Origin: Arthrobotrys musiformis
Lineage: Eukaryota > Ascomycota > Orbiliomycetes > Orbiliales > Orbiliaceae
Assembly: GCA_036971715.1 (NCBI GenBank)
Contig: JAVHJL010000003.1
Location: 4,588,001-4,652,000, forward strand
Length of the DNA stretch: 64,000 bases
Reading direction: 5' to 3'
In this document: positions 34,592-45,894 of the stretch, piece by piece
Layout of the letters: each line of letters starts with the position of its first letter
Position numbering within the stretch: position 1 is the first letter of the stretch
The notes under the pieces: model-generated
The model's input: the letters and a program-made list of their open reading frames with translations, nothing else
What the model was told of the DNA's origin: nothing
Database searches by the model: none
Program-made: the position numbers and the translations under genes

Positions 34592-34607
34592 AGTCTCGTT
34601 CCCAGAC
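34592..34607. repeat. Dispersed motif copy AGTCTCGTTCCCAGAC
   Basis: Same motif as at 4103 and 49672, located just downstream of LUC7 and upstream of the Q/P-rich open frame. Confidence 0.55.
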
Positions 34608-34859
34608 GCCGGTTGGCCACCAACAGGCCCTCGAAACCCTCAAACCCCCCAGAAAATACAGAACATTGCTAAACCGCCCCAAGAATACAAGAACTCACAG
34701 AATATCCATAACATCAAAGAACTTCAAACTCCCCGGAATCCTCGGAATTCCCATAACATCCAGAGCCCTATAGGATCTCAACAACTTCATGAATTACAGA
34801 CCCCAAATCCTTTTCAAAGCGCCCAAAATTTACAAAGTCACACTTCGCCTCAACCTGGC

Positions 34860-35603
34860 ATGGCACCTCCAATCAGCCCGCATTACCCCGATACGACTAT
34901 ATACTGCGGGAACCCTCAGGTCAAGAACGCCCGGAGCCTCCAGAACCCCCAACCCCCTCAGACTATTCAAAGTATCGAGGCTCAGAACTTCCAAAACGCC
35001 CAGAGCAACCACACTCCCCAGAAACCTCAAGTTGGTCACGACTTCCAAGACACTCAGACCCCTACATCACTCACCAAAGATGTATTACCGAATTTTCAGA
35101 AACGCCAGCCAATTTTTGAGCAAGCATCGCCAATGATTGAACAAGAGTCGCCCGTAGCTCAAAAAGGGTCGCCAAATACACCGCTAAAGATGAAGCAGAA
35201 AACGAAAAAACCTGACTCAATGTTTCGTCGGCGCCCGCCACCCAAAAAATCGAAACAGCATACCTGCTCCCCTCCGCACAATCCATCCCATTGTTTTGAT
35301 TTCTCAAGCCATCGCGAATCATTACCTTCTCGCGAACCCCAAACCCCGCAAAAGCCTCCAACTGCTTCCAAAGTCCCCAGCCCTGGAGCTGGAGTTGTGA
35401 TAAACTCAAGCGCTCGTAGTCGACGTACAGAAAGACGTGCACAAGCGGCAATTGCTCGACGATTTTTTAGGGTCAACGAACAGCCACAGTTGGAACCGGA
35501 ACCACAGCTCTCGCTAGCCACGAAACTTAAGAGAACGCTCGAAAAGTGCGACGAATCTGTCTACGAAGGCTCTGACCAAATTTCTAGTCCTGCTAGGCGC
35601 TGA
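34860..35603 (+). CDS. Q/P/N-rich low-complexity protein, start uncertain
   Basis: An open frame of 247 codons from the first in-frame ATG. The same frame stays open upstream to about 34600 with the same composition, so the true start may lie in an upstream exon. The first 100 residues, and the open stretch before them, are degenerate short units rich in Gln, Asn, Pro and Ser (NPQTPQ, QNAQ, LQTPN types). The second half is basic (KMKQKTKKP, RRRPPPKKSKQ) and ends in a short helical region (RRTERRAQAAIARRFFRV, TKLKRTLEKC). No domain recognised. Composition is unlike neighbouring spacers, which argues for coding, but expression is not shown. It lies 345 bases after LUC7 on the same strand. Confidence 0.45.
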   Translation: MAPPISPHYPDTTIYCGNPQVKNARSLQNPQPPQTIQSIEAQNFQNAQSNHTPQKPQVGHDFQDTQTPTSLTKDVLPNFQKRQPIFEQASPMIEQESPVAQKGSPNTPLKMKQKTKKPDSMFRRRPPPKKSKQHTCSPPHNPSHCFDFSSHRESLPSREPQTPQKPPTASKVPSPGAGVVINSSARSRRTERRAQAAIARRFFRVNEQPQLEPEPQLSLATKLKRTLEKCDESVYEGSDQISSPARR

Positions 35604-36035
35604 GATGCTCCGTTGTCGACTTTTCTACTTGCAGGTGGACATGGTCTGTCCTTATTATTACCACTATTTTTCCCTTCCCGCACACGAAAGACAAAAAACT
35701 CTCACTCATGAGGATGCCTGAGCTGATGGAGGTGCCGATTTGTATTACTCGATTTGTAACGTCTCAATTATCACGACAAAAGCTTTTTTATTACTTGTGC
35801 CCCTCTCTTGCTCCCATTTCATTCTCACTTCATGGTGTTATTAGATAGATACCCCGACTGCTTTAATGTCGCTGATATAATACTACCTTTATTCTTTAAA
35901 ATTCATCACTCCCATTAATATTTGAACGTAGCAGACCAGTTGCAACGTTAGTCTGCTGAGGCTGCTTGTGATAATGCTCTTTTGGTATTAAGGGACGAAA
36001 ATTCAGTTCCATTTCGGGTGAACTGGTAAGTCCTC
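35604..36035. other. Intergenic spacer
   Basis: T-rich 3' flank of the Q/P-rich frame; nothing else recognised. Confidence 0.4.
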
Positions 36036-36767
36036 CGTTACATATCATAAGATCCGGCCTCTACGTCGCCGACGAAGCAGCGAGTCTCCTTGCTGCGGCG
36101 AAATTACCCGATGACTCGATCGTGAGGGTTCGGAGGTTGTATAGAGTATTTGAACGGCGTGGGATGGGTATGTTTTAATGGAGTACATCCCCGGCCGACA
36201 CTTGGATGTAATTAATCAACAAGAAGTGGAGTGGTTGGTTGATAAGATTGTCAAATTGGTGGAGTACTTTTACACCGTCACTGGAATTCCGGGTGTAATA
36301 GGGGGGAGCGGAGGGGTGGGGAGATGGTGATGTGCCATATGGACCTGATGGGAGGAATATTTTGATACTTGATGGTGGAGGAGCGGGGTAGTTGATTGGG
36401 AAGGGGCGGGATTTTCCTAAGGGGGGTTGAGGTTGCAAGGTTGGAGATGGCTGTGGAGGGTGGGGGATTCGATGGGGGATTCGAGAGGAGGTCGTTAGAA
36501 CGTTATGAGCGGCGTCAGAGGAGAAGATATGACTACCAGCGTCTAGTTTCGATTCTCCGCGGATCCGAGATATTGGCCACTGAATACGCGTCTCTGCATA
36601 TGGAGGAGCTCGAGATAAATGGAAGAACAGCAGAGGGAATGATTGGATGGAGACCGTGTGGTAAAGCCCCAGGCATCTGTAGGCAGATTGTACAGCCTGC
36701 GAGCATACGTACGCTCCGATATCGCCATATAGTTTATTCACGAGTTGTTAATTACCTACTTAGGTAG
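36036..36767 (+). pseudogene. Decayed APH/kinase-like phosphotransferase
   Basis: Pieces of a fungal aminoglycoside-phosphotransferase-like (small-molecule kinase) protein lie in correct order but in shifting frames. 36036-36175 gives LYVADEAASLLAAAKLP and VRRLYRVFERRG. 36178-36330 (another frame) gives MEYIPGRHLD and TVTGIPGVIGGSGG. 36335-36387 (back in the first frame) gives PYGPDGRNILIL. 36388-36417 gives VVDWEGAGFS. From about 36414 (third frame) comes RGVEVARLEMA and a basic tail ending at 36767. Family members have the order E-x-I-P-G, a loop with N-I-L, and D-W-x-x-A-G-F. At least four frame changes and several in-frame stops show it is inactive; the usual H-x-D-L part before NIL is missing. 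Confidence 0.7.
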
Positions 36768-37619
36768 CTACAGCACGCTACACGTATGCGCCCTGGCATA
36801 GTTGGCTAAGCTATAATCAACTACGATTGCCACATTTTGTGAGCTAACCCATTATAACAAGGAATGGATCTATGGATTGCATATTATATATACATACATT
36901 TACTTGGCTAAACACACAATTCTCCCACAGTCCACGCTCTCAAGGCAGTACTATAACTTAAATAGGAAACCTGTCTACAGGCGTACCTCAGGCGGCCTTT
37001 TGAAGTTGTCATACCTGGAAGCCTAATTATATGCCTAGGTATGTGATAGGCCTGCCTAGTCTCGATGCTGGCGGTCTCTACCCATATACAGGCGTGTTAT
37101 AGGCCGGCCTTGTGTTGTAAAATGTTGCAATATAGGACCATGCCCGCAGCAGTCTGGGCCCAAACCTCATAGCTCGCATATGCATATCTGCGGGCCGCTT
37201 TGTGAGTCAACATACGTGCATTGTAACACAAGTTCGATTGTAGGCTCGTTATGATATATCTATTCTTCGATTGAACGTCTTTTTGTCGGGTTGTCTGCAA
37301 ATATTAGCTTTGTCCTGTTGTAAACGTCGATGTTTTCTTTGTGGCTCCGGGGAGAGGTGTGTCGAGGTTTAGTGTCGAGGCCGGCTGCTGCATCGCTCAT
37401 TAAAAGAAAATCCATACAGTTCGGTTCGCGGTTAGCGAGGCCTAGATGCTGGGCGCGGGCCGGCTCTACGTTATATTATTCCAGGAAAACAACAAATGAA
37501 ATCAGACGGTGTCGACAAGTCCCAGCTCTGAAGCGTCATCTAACATATACGTACGATAACCATTACTATGACGACTACTAGGTTCATTGACTGACGGTAA
37601 ATTATCCAGGGGCCTTCGA
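36768..37619. other. Intergenic, possible upstream exon
   Basis: AT-rich spacer. An open frame at 37330-37581 begins with a basic, hydrophobic stretch (MFSLWLRGEVCRGLVSR) that could be chance or an unspliced upstream exon of the next gene. I could not find a clear splice joining them. Confidence 0.35.
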
Positions 37620-37991
37620 ATGGCCGACGAAAAGCCAGACCCGGGACCTCCAGTCGAGGAGCCACCGGGTTACCATGCTCAACCCGGCTGGGTGAAATCA
37701 CGCTGGGAGAATAACGATTATTACGTCGAGAAGTTCGCCGGTAATCCGTGGTATCCCATAATCAAGGACACGCACGAGGAGATCAAAAGCTTGGTTCCGA
37801 ACTATAATATTACCCAGATCAAAGAGAAATATGGGGAGTTATGTTACTACGTTGAGTTTCCAGAGGTCATTGAGCCGAAGAATGGGTATACTACTTCTGA
37901 GCAGATTCAGACTCGGGTCTATGAGATTATAGCGTATGCTGAGGGCTGGGTCGCCGGGTTTGAAGAGGCCCGGAAGAATATTAGTAAGTAG
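37620..37991 (+). CDS. Small protein resembling a bacterial/phage QIKEKxG domain
   Basis: Single-exon frame of 123 residues starting MADEKPDPG. After a Pro-rich N-terminus, the body reads WYPIIKDTHEEIKSLVP, YNITQIKEKYGELCYYVEF, and a C-terminal helix (VYEIIAYAEGWVAGFEEARKN). The central QIKEKYG-x-L-x-Y-Y signature, followed by a helix with an AE pair, matches from memory a family of short hypothetical proteins common in bacteria and phages, usually written QIKEKFGTLRFY and ending in a CxxC pair. The zinc-like C-terminal cysteines are absent here. The function of that family is unknown. Acquisition from bacteria is possible but unproven. An upstream 5' exon cannot be excluded. Confidence 0.6.
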   Translation: MADEKPDPGPPVEEPPGYHAQPGWVKSRWENNDYYVEKFAGNPWYPIIKDTHEEIKSLVPNYNITQIKEKYGELCYYVEFPEVIEPKNGYTTSEQIQTRVYEIIAYAEGWVAGFEEARKNISK

Positions 37992-40256
37992 TACTAGTAC
38001 TACGAATAGCTTGGCTAGCCGAAGGGAATGGCAGGTTTTTTTGTATAATATAATAATACTCCACTCATCAAGACTTTGGTTCCATTACGTACGTATCTTG
38101 ATTTTATATCGATATTAGGAGACTAAGTACGATAGACCCAGGGCTGCATGCGATCATTCAGCAGCGGGTGATCCGCTTGGCCCTCATAGGCCGCCCGCTT
38201 TTACGATTCGTGGAAGACACTAGTTTTTATAGTATACGTATCTACTTATATTATGTACACTGAATCGTGTGTAGATGCATATATACATCCGAGTCTTGGG
38301 TTGCATATACACCCCATGCATGTACGAGATACGATTTGATGTGGCTATGCTTGAGCTAGTATAATATTCGCTCTTTGTTTCAAAAAGTGGATGTACTTAC
38401 ATGTATCTCAGACGCCTAGTAGTTTAGTTTCAAAATGACTAACGGGACTATGATAGCTGGTTTCTATGTTTTGTCTCGTGAGTTTTCTCTTTATCTTCTA
38501 GAAGATCGCGTCACCTCCCCATTTCTCAAGGATTCATTGCTGATCGAAATCTCTGGGATGCGTTACAATTTTGGATTTTGAACATACAATAAGCATACTA
38601 TCGATATCCTAGTGCTGGTCAAAGTCGCTTTAGGATCGTAGAATTAATTATAAGTGATATTCAAAGAGAAATAGAATTCGAATATACCAAACATTGAGTG
38701 GCTGAGTCTGCTTGTTTATCATCTTGCTTGATAATCAACTCGAAGCCCCGAACTGTCGTGGCACACCCAGCATTTGAAGAAACGAAGATAGCAATGATAT
38801 CGGGCGTCGTCAGCTTTGCATTGTCCTAAATTCCGCAGCAGGCATCGATATGCATTGCGGATCGGAACGAGCTTCCTCCTAGAAAATATGCCGATATGAT
38901 TTCAATATTATCCAACCTAAGCTCGTACTAAAACTCGCAAGCTAGCCTAACGTTATAGCAACAGCTACGAGCGGCGTGTGGAGGAGGAGGTTGGAAAGCT
39001 TTGTCGCATTGCTATCGATTCTCAATCAGATCTAATTTCCAGTTGGGTTTCCGCACTAGCATTGCTTTCCACCTTGACTGGAAAAGACGTTAAAATGGTC
39101 ATGGACATGGATTTGAGTCCAAACCCACGATCCCGCACCCGCATACGATCCCAGCCAGGCCAATGTCAACCTGGTGTGGGGAGGAGTCTGGCGTGGTGAT
39201 TGGATGATCGAGGATACCAACTATTGTTTGTCGCACAGCCCCAACAGCGCCAAGGGAAAGGTCGAAGTCGGTATCCTCCATTATGAAACTAGCTGACGAA
39301 TATTTGTCACTGTTCAAAGACAAAGCACAAGCAAGCACCACCGCGAAAGGATATTTTGTGCCCAGTACTTTTGTTTGAACCAAACGAGCTCTGCGGAGCC
39401 CTTTTGGTTTGCTTCGTGCGGGTTCGCACCAGGGCGAAAGGAAGGAGGGTTACGCGTTTTGGCGGCGCTACAGCTTAGGTCGTTGATCAGGCATTTGGAT
39501 CGAAAATACCAGCTGGACGAGCCAGCACAGATTCACATATCTTTTGCGGTTCTCGGATTCCTTTCTGACAGCATGGAGAATTAATTGCATTGCCCGCCCT
39601 GCCACTGATCGTTGTCATTAGAAGTGAGGCTCAAATTAGGATAGGCAGAAAGGCCGGTATATAATTAACCACTTACTCACATACATGGACATGCAGACCT
39701 TGGTTTGAGGTTGACGTTCCTGGTTCCTGGATTACACCCATTACGAGGCATTCATCCATCGTGGTCAGGGCGGTGCCATTTTTAGCCCGGCACTGAGCGC
39801 TAATCAACTGAGGATCGAAGTGACATGATCGTGGTAAGCGAGGCTGTGAGGAAAGCTTGAATACTTATTAATCCTCTTTCTTCCAAGGATCATATGCCAA
39901 AGGTATCGATATTTAATTCTGCAGGCGGGTCTTTGTATCTGTATTATATTGGAGAAGCATCGATATATCGTGGTGGAGAGAACAGCCAAGTGTCTGCGGC
40001 CTCATCTGACAGCATCACATTAACCACCACTCAACCCAACTCAACTCAACTCACCCGCCTTCATTAAGTATACAACATCACAAATCACAGCCATCGACAT
40101 CTCCTCGACTAAATCTATCCTAAACTTCAACCTCATCCGCTCGTTCCGATCGAATATAAAAACTAAATAGACTTTACACTACCTACCGTTTGGTACACTG
40201 TTACATCTGTTTATCCGTCGCTGTTGGAACAGTTCTAGAATCAAACGACCTCAGCC
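37992..40256. other. Gene-poor region
   Basis: About 2.3 kb, AT-rich, no supported gene. A 73-codon frame at 38978 has no recognised motif. The final 250 bases (CAACTCAACTCAACTCACC and pyrimidine-rich DNA) look like the leader of the next gene. Confidence 0.4.
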
Positions 40257-41973
40257 ATGCCGGCCGACGAGGTTCTCCCACGTACGTGCATTATCTACCT
40301 CCGCTTTTTGGCCATGGTCGATGCCCTAGTCGATGCCACGGATGCGCCATGAGAATGCCATGAGAATGCCATGCTAACTAACCCCACGTTCCTTCGAATG
40401 GAATGCAGGCTTCCAGATTCGTCCCTCTCCTGACGGCGACCCGTTCCACCAAACAATCCTCTTCTCCCACGACTATCAGCCTGCCGAACCAGCCTACCTC
40501 AAGTCTCGCTCGAGGCATCCGGACGAATACTCCATTGCCCTCCTCGACGCCTACATTCCGGACATATTGTTCGCCCAAGTCTTAGCCAAGCCGACCATTT
40601 CCACCCCTTCCCTCTCTCTTGACGAAATTCGCCGGCAAAACAACGGTGGCGCTCCCACACTGCCTACGATTACACTACCGACCTCTTTTACCATCCAACT
40701 TTACAATCCGGAATCTCAGGTCATAGTACACCATAAGTCGTCGAAATGGACAGGATCTTATTGGGAATTCACACTTCCCCGCCGGTCGTTCCGCCAGCCA
40801 ACCGGCTCCCGCCTCGATGCCGAACTAGCTCGGAACAACGCCCTCCCACCGACTGACGTCTCCACCTTTCGTTGGCGCAAAGACGGTGGTGTCGTATCGA
40901 AAACGTCATTGCGATGCACAATGCTCTCTCCGGCATCAAATTCCGGGGACAAACATGCCAAGAAAAAGGGTGGTGGAGAACCCGACATCACAGTCGCAAT
41001 CATGGACAAACTGAAGGATGTCACAATATACCAACCGAGTTTGCAGAGGGTCGATGTTGAAGATAAGAAGGGCCTGGAAGTCGCATTGTTGCTCACCGCG
41101 ACGGTCATTGCGGATATTTATTTTACACCACCTAGCACCAGTTTCAATGTAGGAATTCAGCCTTCTGTATCGCCTCCCACCGGCCCAAACGTCAGACCAC
41201 AGAGACAATTGCCGACAGTCGTCCCTGAACCAATTAAGCCTCCTACAAATAATGGTAGAAGGAGAAGTAGCAGTATCAGTCCAAACAGTGATACCCTACC
41301 AACACATACACTTCTCAAAGCACCAACTCCGCCGAACAACGCTCCAACTGTGGTAAATAACAACGTCCTTCGCGATACGGCTACTCTCCAGCGACAGCAG
41401 ACAATCGAAGACCGCCGCCGTGTCGAGGAAGAAAAGAAGCGACAAAGAGAAGCTGCACAAGAAGAGAAAAGGATCCGGAAGATGCTAGAAAGGGAAGAAG
41501 TTGAAAGACGTAAAGAACAGGCAAGGGTGGATGCCGAAACTGAACGGCTGCGGAAACAGTACGGTAGCGATGCGGCTGCTTGGGAGAGTCTGAGGAGAGA
41601 CCAGGATAGCGCGCAAAGTTATGGATACTATGGCCATCAGAGGAACCAATCGGTGCCCCAGCCGCCTAGTTCCTATAACCAGCGACCACCTGTTATTCTC
41701 GAACCCACGAATGCTTCACCCACTCAACCGGTACCAAGTGGTCGAAGGTGGAGCCAGCAGCTACCACCACGGCAGCCGCTGTATCCAGTTCCTGAATCTC
41801 AACAGGCGAGGCCACCGCAGAACGGACAGTATTTGAGCCCCAACGGGCCGCCTTCGAGCTTCCAACAACCCCAAAAACAACCCAAGAAGAAGTCTAGCGG
41901 ACTCCTTAGCATTTTCGGTGGTGGGAATAGCTCCGGAAACGGGCTGGCGAAGAAGAAGAGCAGTTTCTTCTGA
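40257..41973 (+). CDS. Uncharacterised fungal protein with charged coiled coil
   Basis: Two exons, 40257..40281 and 40409..41973, 529 residues. The 25-base first exon (MPADEVLP) joins FQIRPSPDGDPFHQTILFSHDY in phase. The intron has a GTACGT donor, a GCTAAC branch site and an imperfect tandem duplication of ATGAGAATGCC near 40348-40371. Residues 1-240 form a beta-rich globular region (TIQLYNPESQVIVHH, WTGSYWEFTLPRRSFRQ, VSTFRWRKDGG) seen in fungal hypothetical proteins. Next come a Pro/Ser linker, a Glu/Lys/Arg-rich coiled coil (IEDRRRVEEEKKRQRE to ERLRKQYG, about residues 275-345), a Gln/Pro-rich segment, and a basic Gly/Ser tail ending KKKSSFF. No signal peptide or membrane segment. Function unknown. 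Confidence 0.85.
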
Positions 41974-44354
41974 TTTCGTTTTGTATATGCAGGGTATTCG
42001 CTGGCTCGAACACCGTATACCTTCGTTCCCTGTATCAATTCGTTGATCGTGGGTGTGTTTTATTGCAATCATTTAGCGCTCGGTACATAGGGTTTTTTTC
42101 TTTTTTCCTTCCCTTCAATTCCCTCTTTCATCGGTGCTACCATCGGACTACTTACTCTTACCCAGCTTTGAGCCGGTGCTTACGAGCTATCATTCCCTTT
42201 TCATATTCCTTTTTTTTGGTCGGGTTATAGACTGGAGCATAGGCGCTTTTTTTTTTTTTTTTTTTTTTTTTTATAAATCGTATCACTTCGAAATCTGCAT
42301 TGTTGTCGGCTCGTGTCCAGGTTGTATTGCGGTTTTATCTTCCTTTTCTTATGTCTTGGAGACATTTTTATTTTCCATGCTGCATCGTCTCTTTTCTCTT
42401 ACCTACCCGCTTGCCATTCGTATGTAAGGATTGCCTGCGATGAATATTTAAAGAGCTTGTTTGTGCAGTGGAGGGGCAACTGTCTATAACGCAGACATTC
42501 GGTTTTTGGTCGTTAGAATAGGTTCTGTAGTTTTAAAAGTCAACAATGGGGATTTCTTTAGCATTTACCAGAATAAACTTAACCCATCAGCTATTGTTCC
42601 ATCACTACCCAGATCAGTATAATAGTGTGACCCTGTTCCCAGATCGCGAGTGTTTTAGAGGGCAGGCTTAAACATGATCTCAAATCTATAGACAGAACTG
42701 AGCCCATTGATATATACATAAATATGAATGCACTGAAGATAAACTTCAAATTTTGCAGCCGTCTTGCAAATGTCGCTCGACCAAAACAGCACAATGCCGG
42801 AACGTTCAAACTTCGCCCGGCCCCGCGTTCGAGCGGTTAAATCAACAGCTCGATTGATTGAATGGAATTCCCGTAGGGTATCTCAAATGTATGCAAGCCC
42901 AAGAGTCATTGGGCTTGAACTAAACCCACACCTAAGGTGCCTACTGTGATTGGAACATCTCGACCGAACGGCTGATGCATGATGGCGTTGTGTGTTATAA
43001 CGTTACCTACGCAGTAAACAGCCAAGAGGCAGTCGTGAACAGATACACGTGCACATATGCACACAAGAAACACGGTAGAATGGTATGGCGGGGTACCTTA
43101 TCTGGTCTCTTCTGCAAGCCGGGACAATATGATTCAGCTCAGCAAATTTAAGCTTCCCAGTGTTTTCGAAACACACTTCTCGAGAGTCCGCGGGGACCAA
43201 AGTAGCCTAGTCCCGTCCAAAAGTGGGAGACACCGACGCCCGTTGGTATGCATCCTCGTCAGTGTAACCAATAGGAAAAAAATACAACAAGCTTTTACAA
43301 TCGATGAATGTTCGTAAACGGAAGGGCTGAAAAGACACAGAGCCGCAGCCTCCTCCATACTCTTTTTATGACGGCCGCCAAAAATTGCACTGAAGGGTCA
43401 TTTGTGACCCACTCTTCTCAGCTTGGAATCGGGATTTGTAAAAAATGGATAGTGGCCTGCAGGGGATCTTCGCGAGGCCGTCGAAATCTTGACGGCAGAG
43501 TCCGAGTTTAACTATTACAACCTTTCTCTGATTGGTTTAAACGTCTCGTAGCTCTATTGTGGCGTTCTTATCCCTGTATTTTCGAGTTAACAAGAGTCTT
43601 CAGTGAAAGGAAAGGCTCGATTGAGTCCTTGATATATGCAAGTTGTCGTTTGGGCGTTGTGCGGCGAACGCAGCTGCGACGGATTTTCTCGATTTGCGGT
43701 TGGTATTATATGATCATAATGTAGAGTTCTGCATCCGATGCATATGGTGAGCCTAAAGAACTATTGATTTTACCGGGAGGAGATCTAGAAAGAAGGAGGC
43801 GGCGGTTTTTGATTTCCGAGTTGGTTGCTACAATCCAATTAGATGGGGGGTATTCTTGAGGCTCTTATGAGCGTTGGAGTATAAATTGGACCTAGATATC
43901 CCTCTACCGTCTCGTCGCTCCGGTTGGGATTGGGTTGGATGTTTTTTCTTCTCTGCATATCTTTCAAACCTGGATTTCCTCGAGCCCGAGTTTAGTATTA
44001 CTATACCGGTCACGGAGTTTTATATACAACCAAATCTTTTGGCACGGGATTTGGTCGGCATAGATATCCCATTTCCAACAGCCTAAGGACTCGATAAACG
44101 CACATCTCGAATTCACCGTATAGGTTTCCGAAACACTTCCGTTTCTTGGAAAGATTTAAAACGTGGACCGGACGACTTCGAAGTCCAACTGCAGCACATT
44201 GCCCGCTACAAAGCATATACCCTTTATTTAATCAATACTTTATCTAATTATATATACCTATCATACTCTATCCTTTTACGATACACATACCTATATATCG
44301 ATATCGATACTTAATACAGCCCCACAATTAAATAGTCCCTTAATATAATTCGCA
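41974..44354. other. Gene-poor region with T26 tract
   Basis: About 2.4 kb. It contains the 26-base T run at 42247-42272 in the 3' flank of the preceding gene. Several short frames (42764, 43057, 43308, 43874) lack features. The end is AT-rich promoter of the CFEM gene, with TATATA stretches near 44250-44300. Confidence 0.4.
42247..42272. repeat. Poly-T tract (26)
   Basis: Uninterrupted run of 26 T about 270 bases after the stop of the coiled-coil gene. Confidence 0.9.
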
Positions 44355-45188
44355 ATGTTGTCCACACGGATTCTCATTCTCGCCGCTCTCCTCGTCGATA
44401 TACCGAAGGCACTGGCCCAAAAGCCGGTCGTGGCGACAATCACAAACCTCGATTCCTATGCGGCAGGTCGTGTCTGCATGCGGGACTGTATATACAACAT
44501 CGCAGGCCGCAACGGTTGCGATAACACGGATGAATGTATCTGTCGTATCGACCTCCAACCTCAGATGACCAGCTATCTCTCCACATGCATATCAAATAGC
44601 TGCGCCGCTTATACAAGGGATGTAAAAAGTGGAGTTAGCATCTACCAAAGCTATTGTTCGGGAAAGGCCGACGACCCAGAACCGGTAGTCACCCCAGTCG
44701 CCACGGAGGAAGTTGTCGAAACCACCATCATACAGCGAGTAACCGTCGAAGCTACCGCGACTGCCACCGAAACAAACTTCGAGACTCAAACTGTCGATGA
44801 TGTTGTCACAGTTACCCGCAGCACTTTCGCTACCGAAACCGTGAATGCTATTACCACGCTCACGAGCTTTACGGGGACGACGACGGTTAGAATGCCCAGC
44901 AGCCTTACGCAGATTGTGTACGAGACTTTTACGGCGGTGTTTAACAGCACCGAGAACTTAAGGCAGGCGTTAGAGATGTGGGGGATTGGGAGTGAGAAGG
45001 GGTTGACCATGCAAGGTAAGGTGGCTGTGGGGTTGGGGGTTGGGATGGGTGTTTTCCTGGTGGCGTTTTTGGTGACTTTGTGCTGTTGCATAAGTCGGCG
45101 GAGCGAGTTGATGAAAAGGAATAGGGCGACCGGGGCTGGGACCGGTGGCAATGTAGGCTGGCCAGATGATACTGCGAATAAGTATTAA
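44355..45188 (+). CDS. CFEM-like cell-surface protein with C-terminal transmembrane helix
   Basis: Single exon, 277 residues. A signal peptide (ILILAALLVDIPKALAQ, cleavage near 21) precedes a CFEM-type module with eight cysteines at about 41, 45, 55, 61, 63, 78, 83 and 101 (RVCMRDC, NGCDNTDECICR, STCISNSC, SYC). A Thr/Val-rich stalk (TATATETNFETQTVDDVVTV and similar, residues 110-190), probably O-glycosylated, leads to a transmembrane helix (VGLGVGMGVFLVAFLVTLCCC, about 219-240). A short basic cytoplasmic tail follows. CFEM proteins bind haem or act in adhesion and pathogenic or predatory interaction. Here the membrane anchor is a helix, not a GPI signal. Haem-ligand Asp candidates lie in the DNTDE segment. 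Confidence 0.85.
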   Translation: MLSTRILILAALLVDIPKALAQKPVVATITNLDSYAAGRVCMRDCIYNIAGRNGCDNTDECICRIDLQPQMTSYLSTCISNSCAAYTRDVKSGVSIYQSYCSGKADDPEPVVTPVATEEVVETTIIQRVTVEATATATETNFETQTVDDVVTVTRSTFATETVNAITTLTSFTGTTTVRMPSSLTQIVYETFTAVFNSTENLRQALEMWGIGSEKGLTMQGKVAVGLGVGMGVFLVAFLVTLCCCISRRSELMKRNRATGAGTGGNVGWPDDTANKY

Positions 45189-45561
45189 ATATGGAAGAGA
45201 TGAGATATGATTAACGGTTCGGGTCAAGTTGGGTGGGATATTCTCGGGTCTTGGTGTTTTGGTGCTTAAGAAATACAATGTCTGTTCTAATCAATCTTAT
45301 CATTACTTATGTCGCCTTGGTGGATGATGAATATAAATAAACAATCCCCATTTTATTCTATTATAGCGTATGCATTATTGAGAAGAATGATTGAATATCT
45401 ATATATATTAACATTCTGCTCGGTGCTCCCTAGAACTACCCTCGAATACAAGGAAGGGTATAGCGGATTGTAACCTAAAGCTCCTTCAAGCGCTAGAGGT
45501 ATAATATATCGATAGCTTGATCAATCTCGTTACCGAACCTCTTTTCTCCTTTGGTCCTGGT
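45189..45561. other. Convergent 3' spacer
   Basis: 3' flanks of the CFEM gene and the small Cys-rich gene. AT-rich with ATAAATAAA-like sites near 45330-45345. Nothing else. Confidence 0.45.
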
Positions 45562-45894
45562 TTAAGCTGGGGAACTACCCTCTGCATACCTTCGCATGCG
45601 TTCTAGGAAGGCTATCCGGTCGCATACTGGACATCGAGTTCCGCGCTTAGCTGCGAGGTACCGCCTTTCAGTACACCCGCACGAGGATAGTATAGGGCCC
45701 TCCCATTCATGGGCGCAGGGATGGTAAAGGACGGTTGGAATGCACATTATGAGTCTTTTGTGAGAGGTTTGGTCCTCTAGATTTCTAGGAGTATTTGGAT
45801 AATTCGGACAGGACCTTGAAGTAGTACTTCTTAGAAGGTTTCTGAAGGTTTCCGAAGGTTTCTGAGATGTTGTGGACATAGCACTAGGTTCCAT
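45562..45894 (-). CDS. Small Cys-rich protein, possible zinc-binding module
   Basis: Single-exon minus-strand frame of 110 residues. The N-terminal half is Ser/Thr-rich. The C-terminal half has an ordered set of cysteines and histidines: MCIPTVLYHPCAHEW, LSSCGCTERRYL and TRCPVCDRI. This spacing (C-x8-C-x-H, C-x-C, C-x2-C) recurs in small fungal hypothetical proteins and probably binds zinc. No signal peptide, so cytosolic or nuclear. The start gives MEPSAM; a second Met six residues in is an alternative. No neighbouring operon-like context. Function unknown. Confidence 0.6.
   Translation of the reverse strand: MEPSAMSTTSQKPSETFRNLLRSTTSRSCPNYPNTPRNLEDQTSHKRLIMCIPTVLYHPCAHEWEGPILSSCGCTERRYLAAKRGTRCPVCDRIAFLERMRRYAEGSSPA

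Noticed and set aside
36175..36741. 188-codon minus-strand frame
   Set aside because: It is antisense to the APH-like pseudogene, whose motifs are convincing on the plus strand.
37330..37581. Basic N-terminal frame as first exon of the 37620 gene
   Set aside because: No consensus splice joins it in phase; kept only as a possibility.
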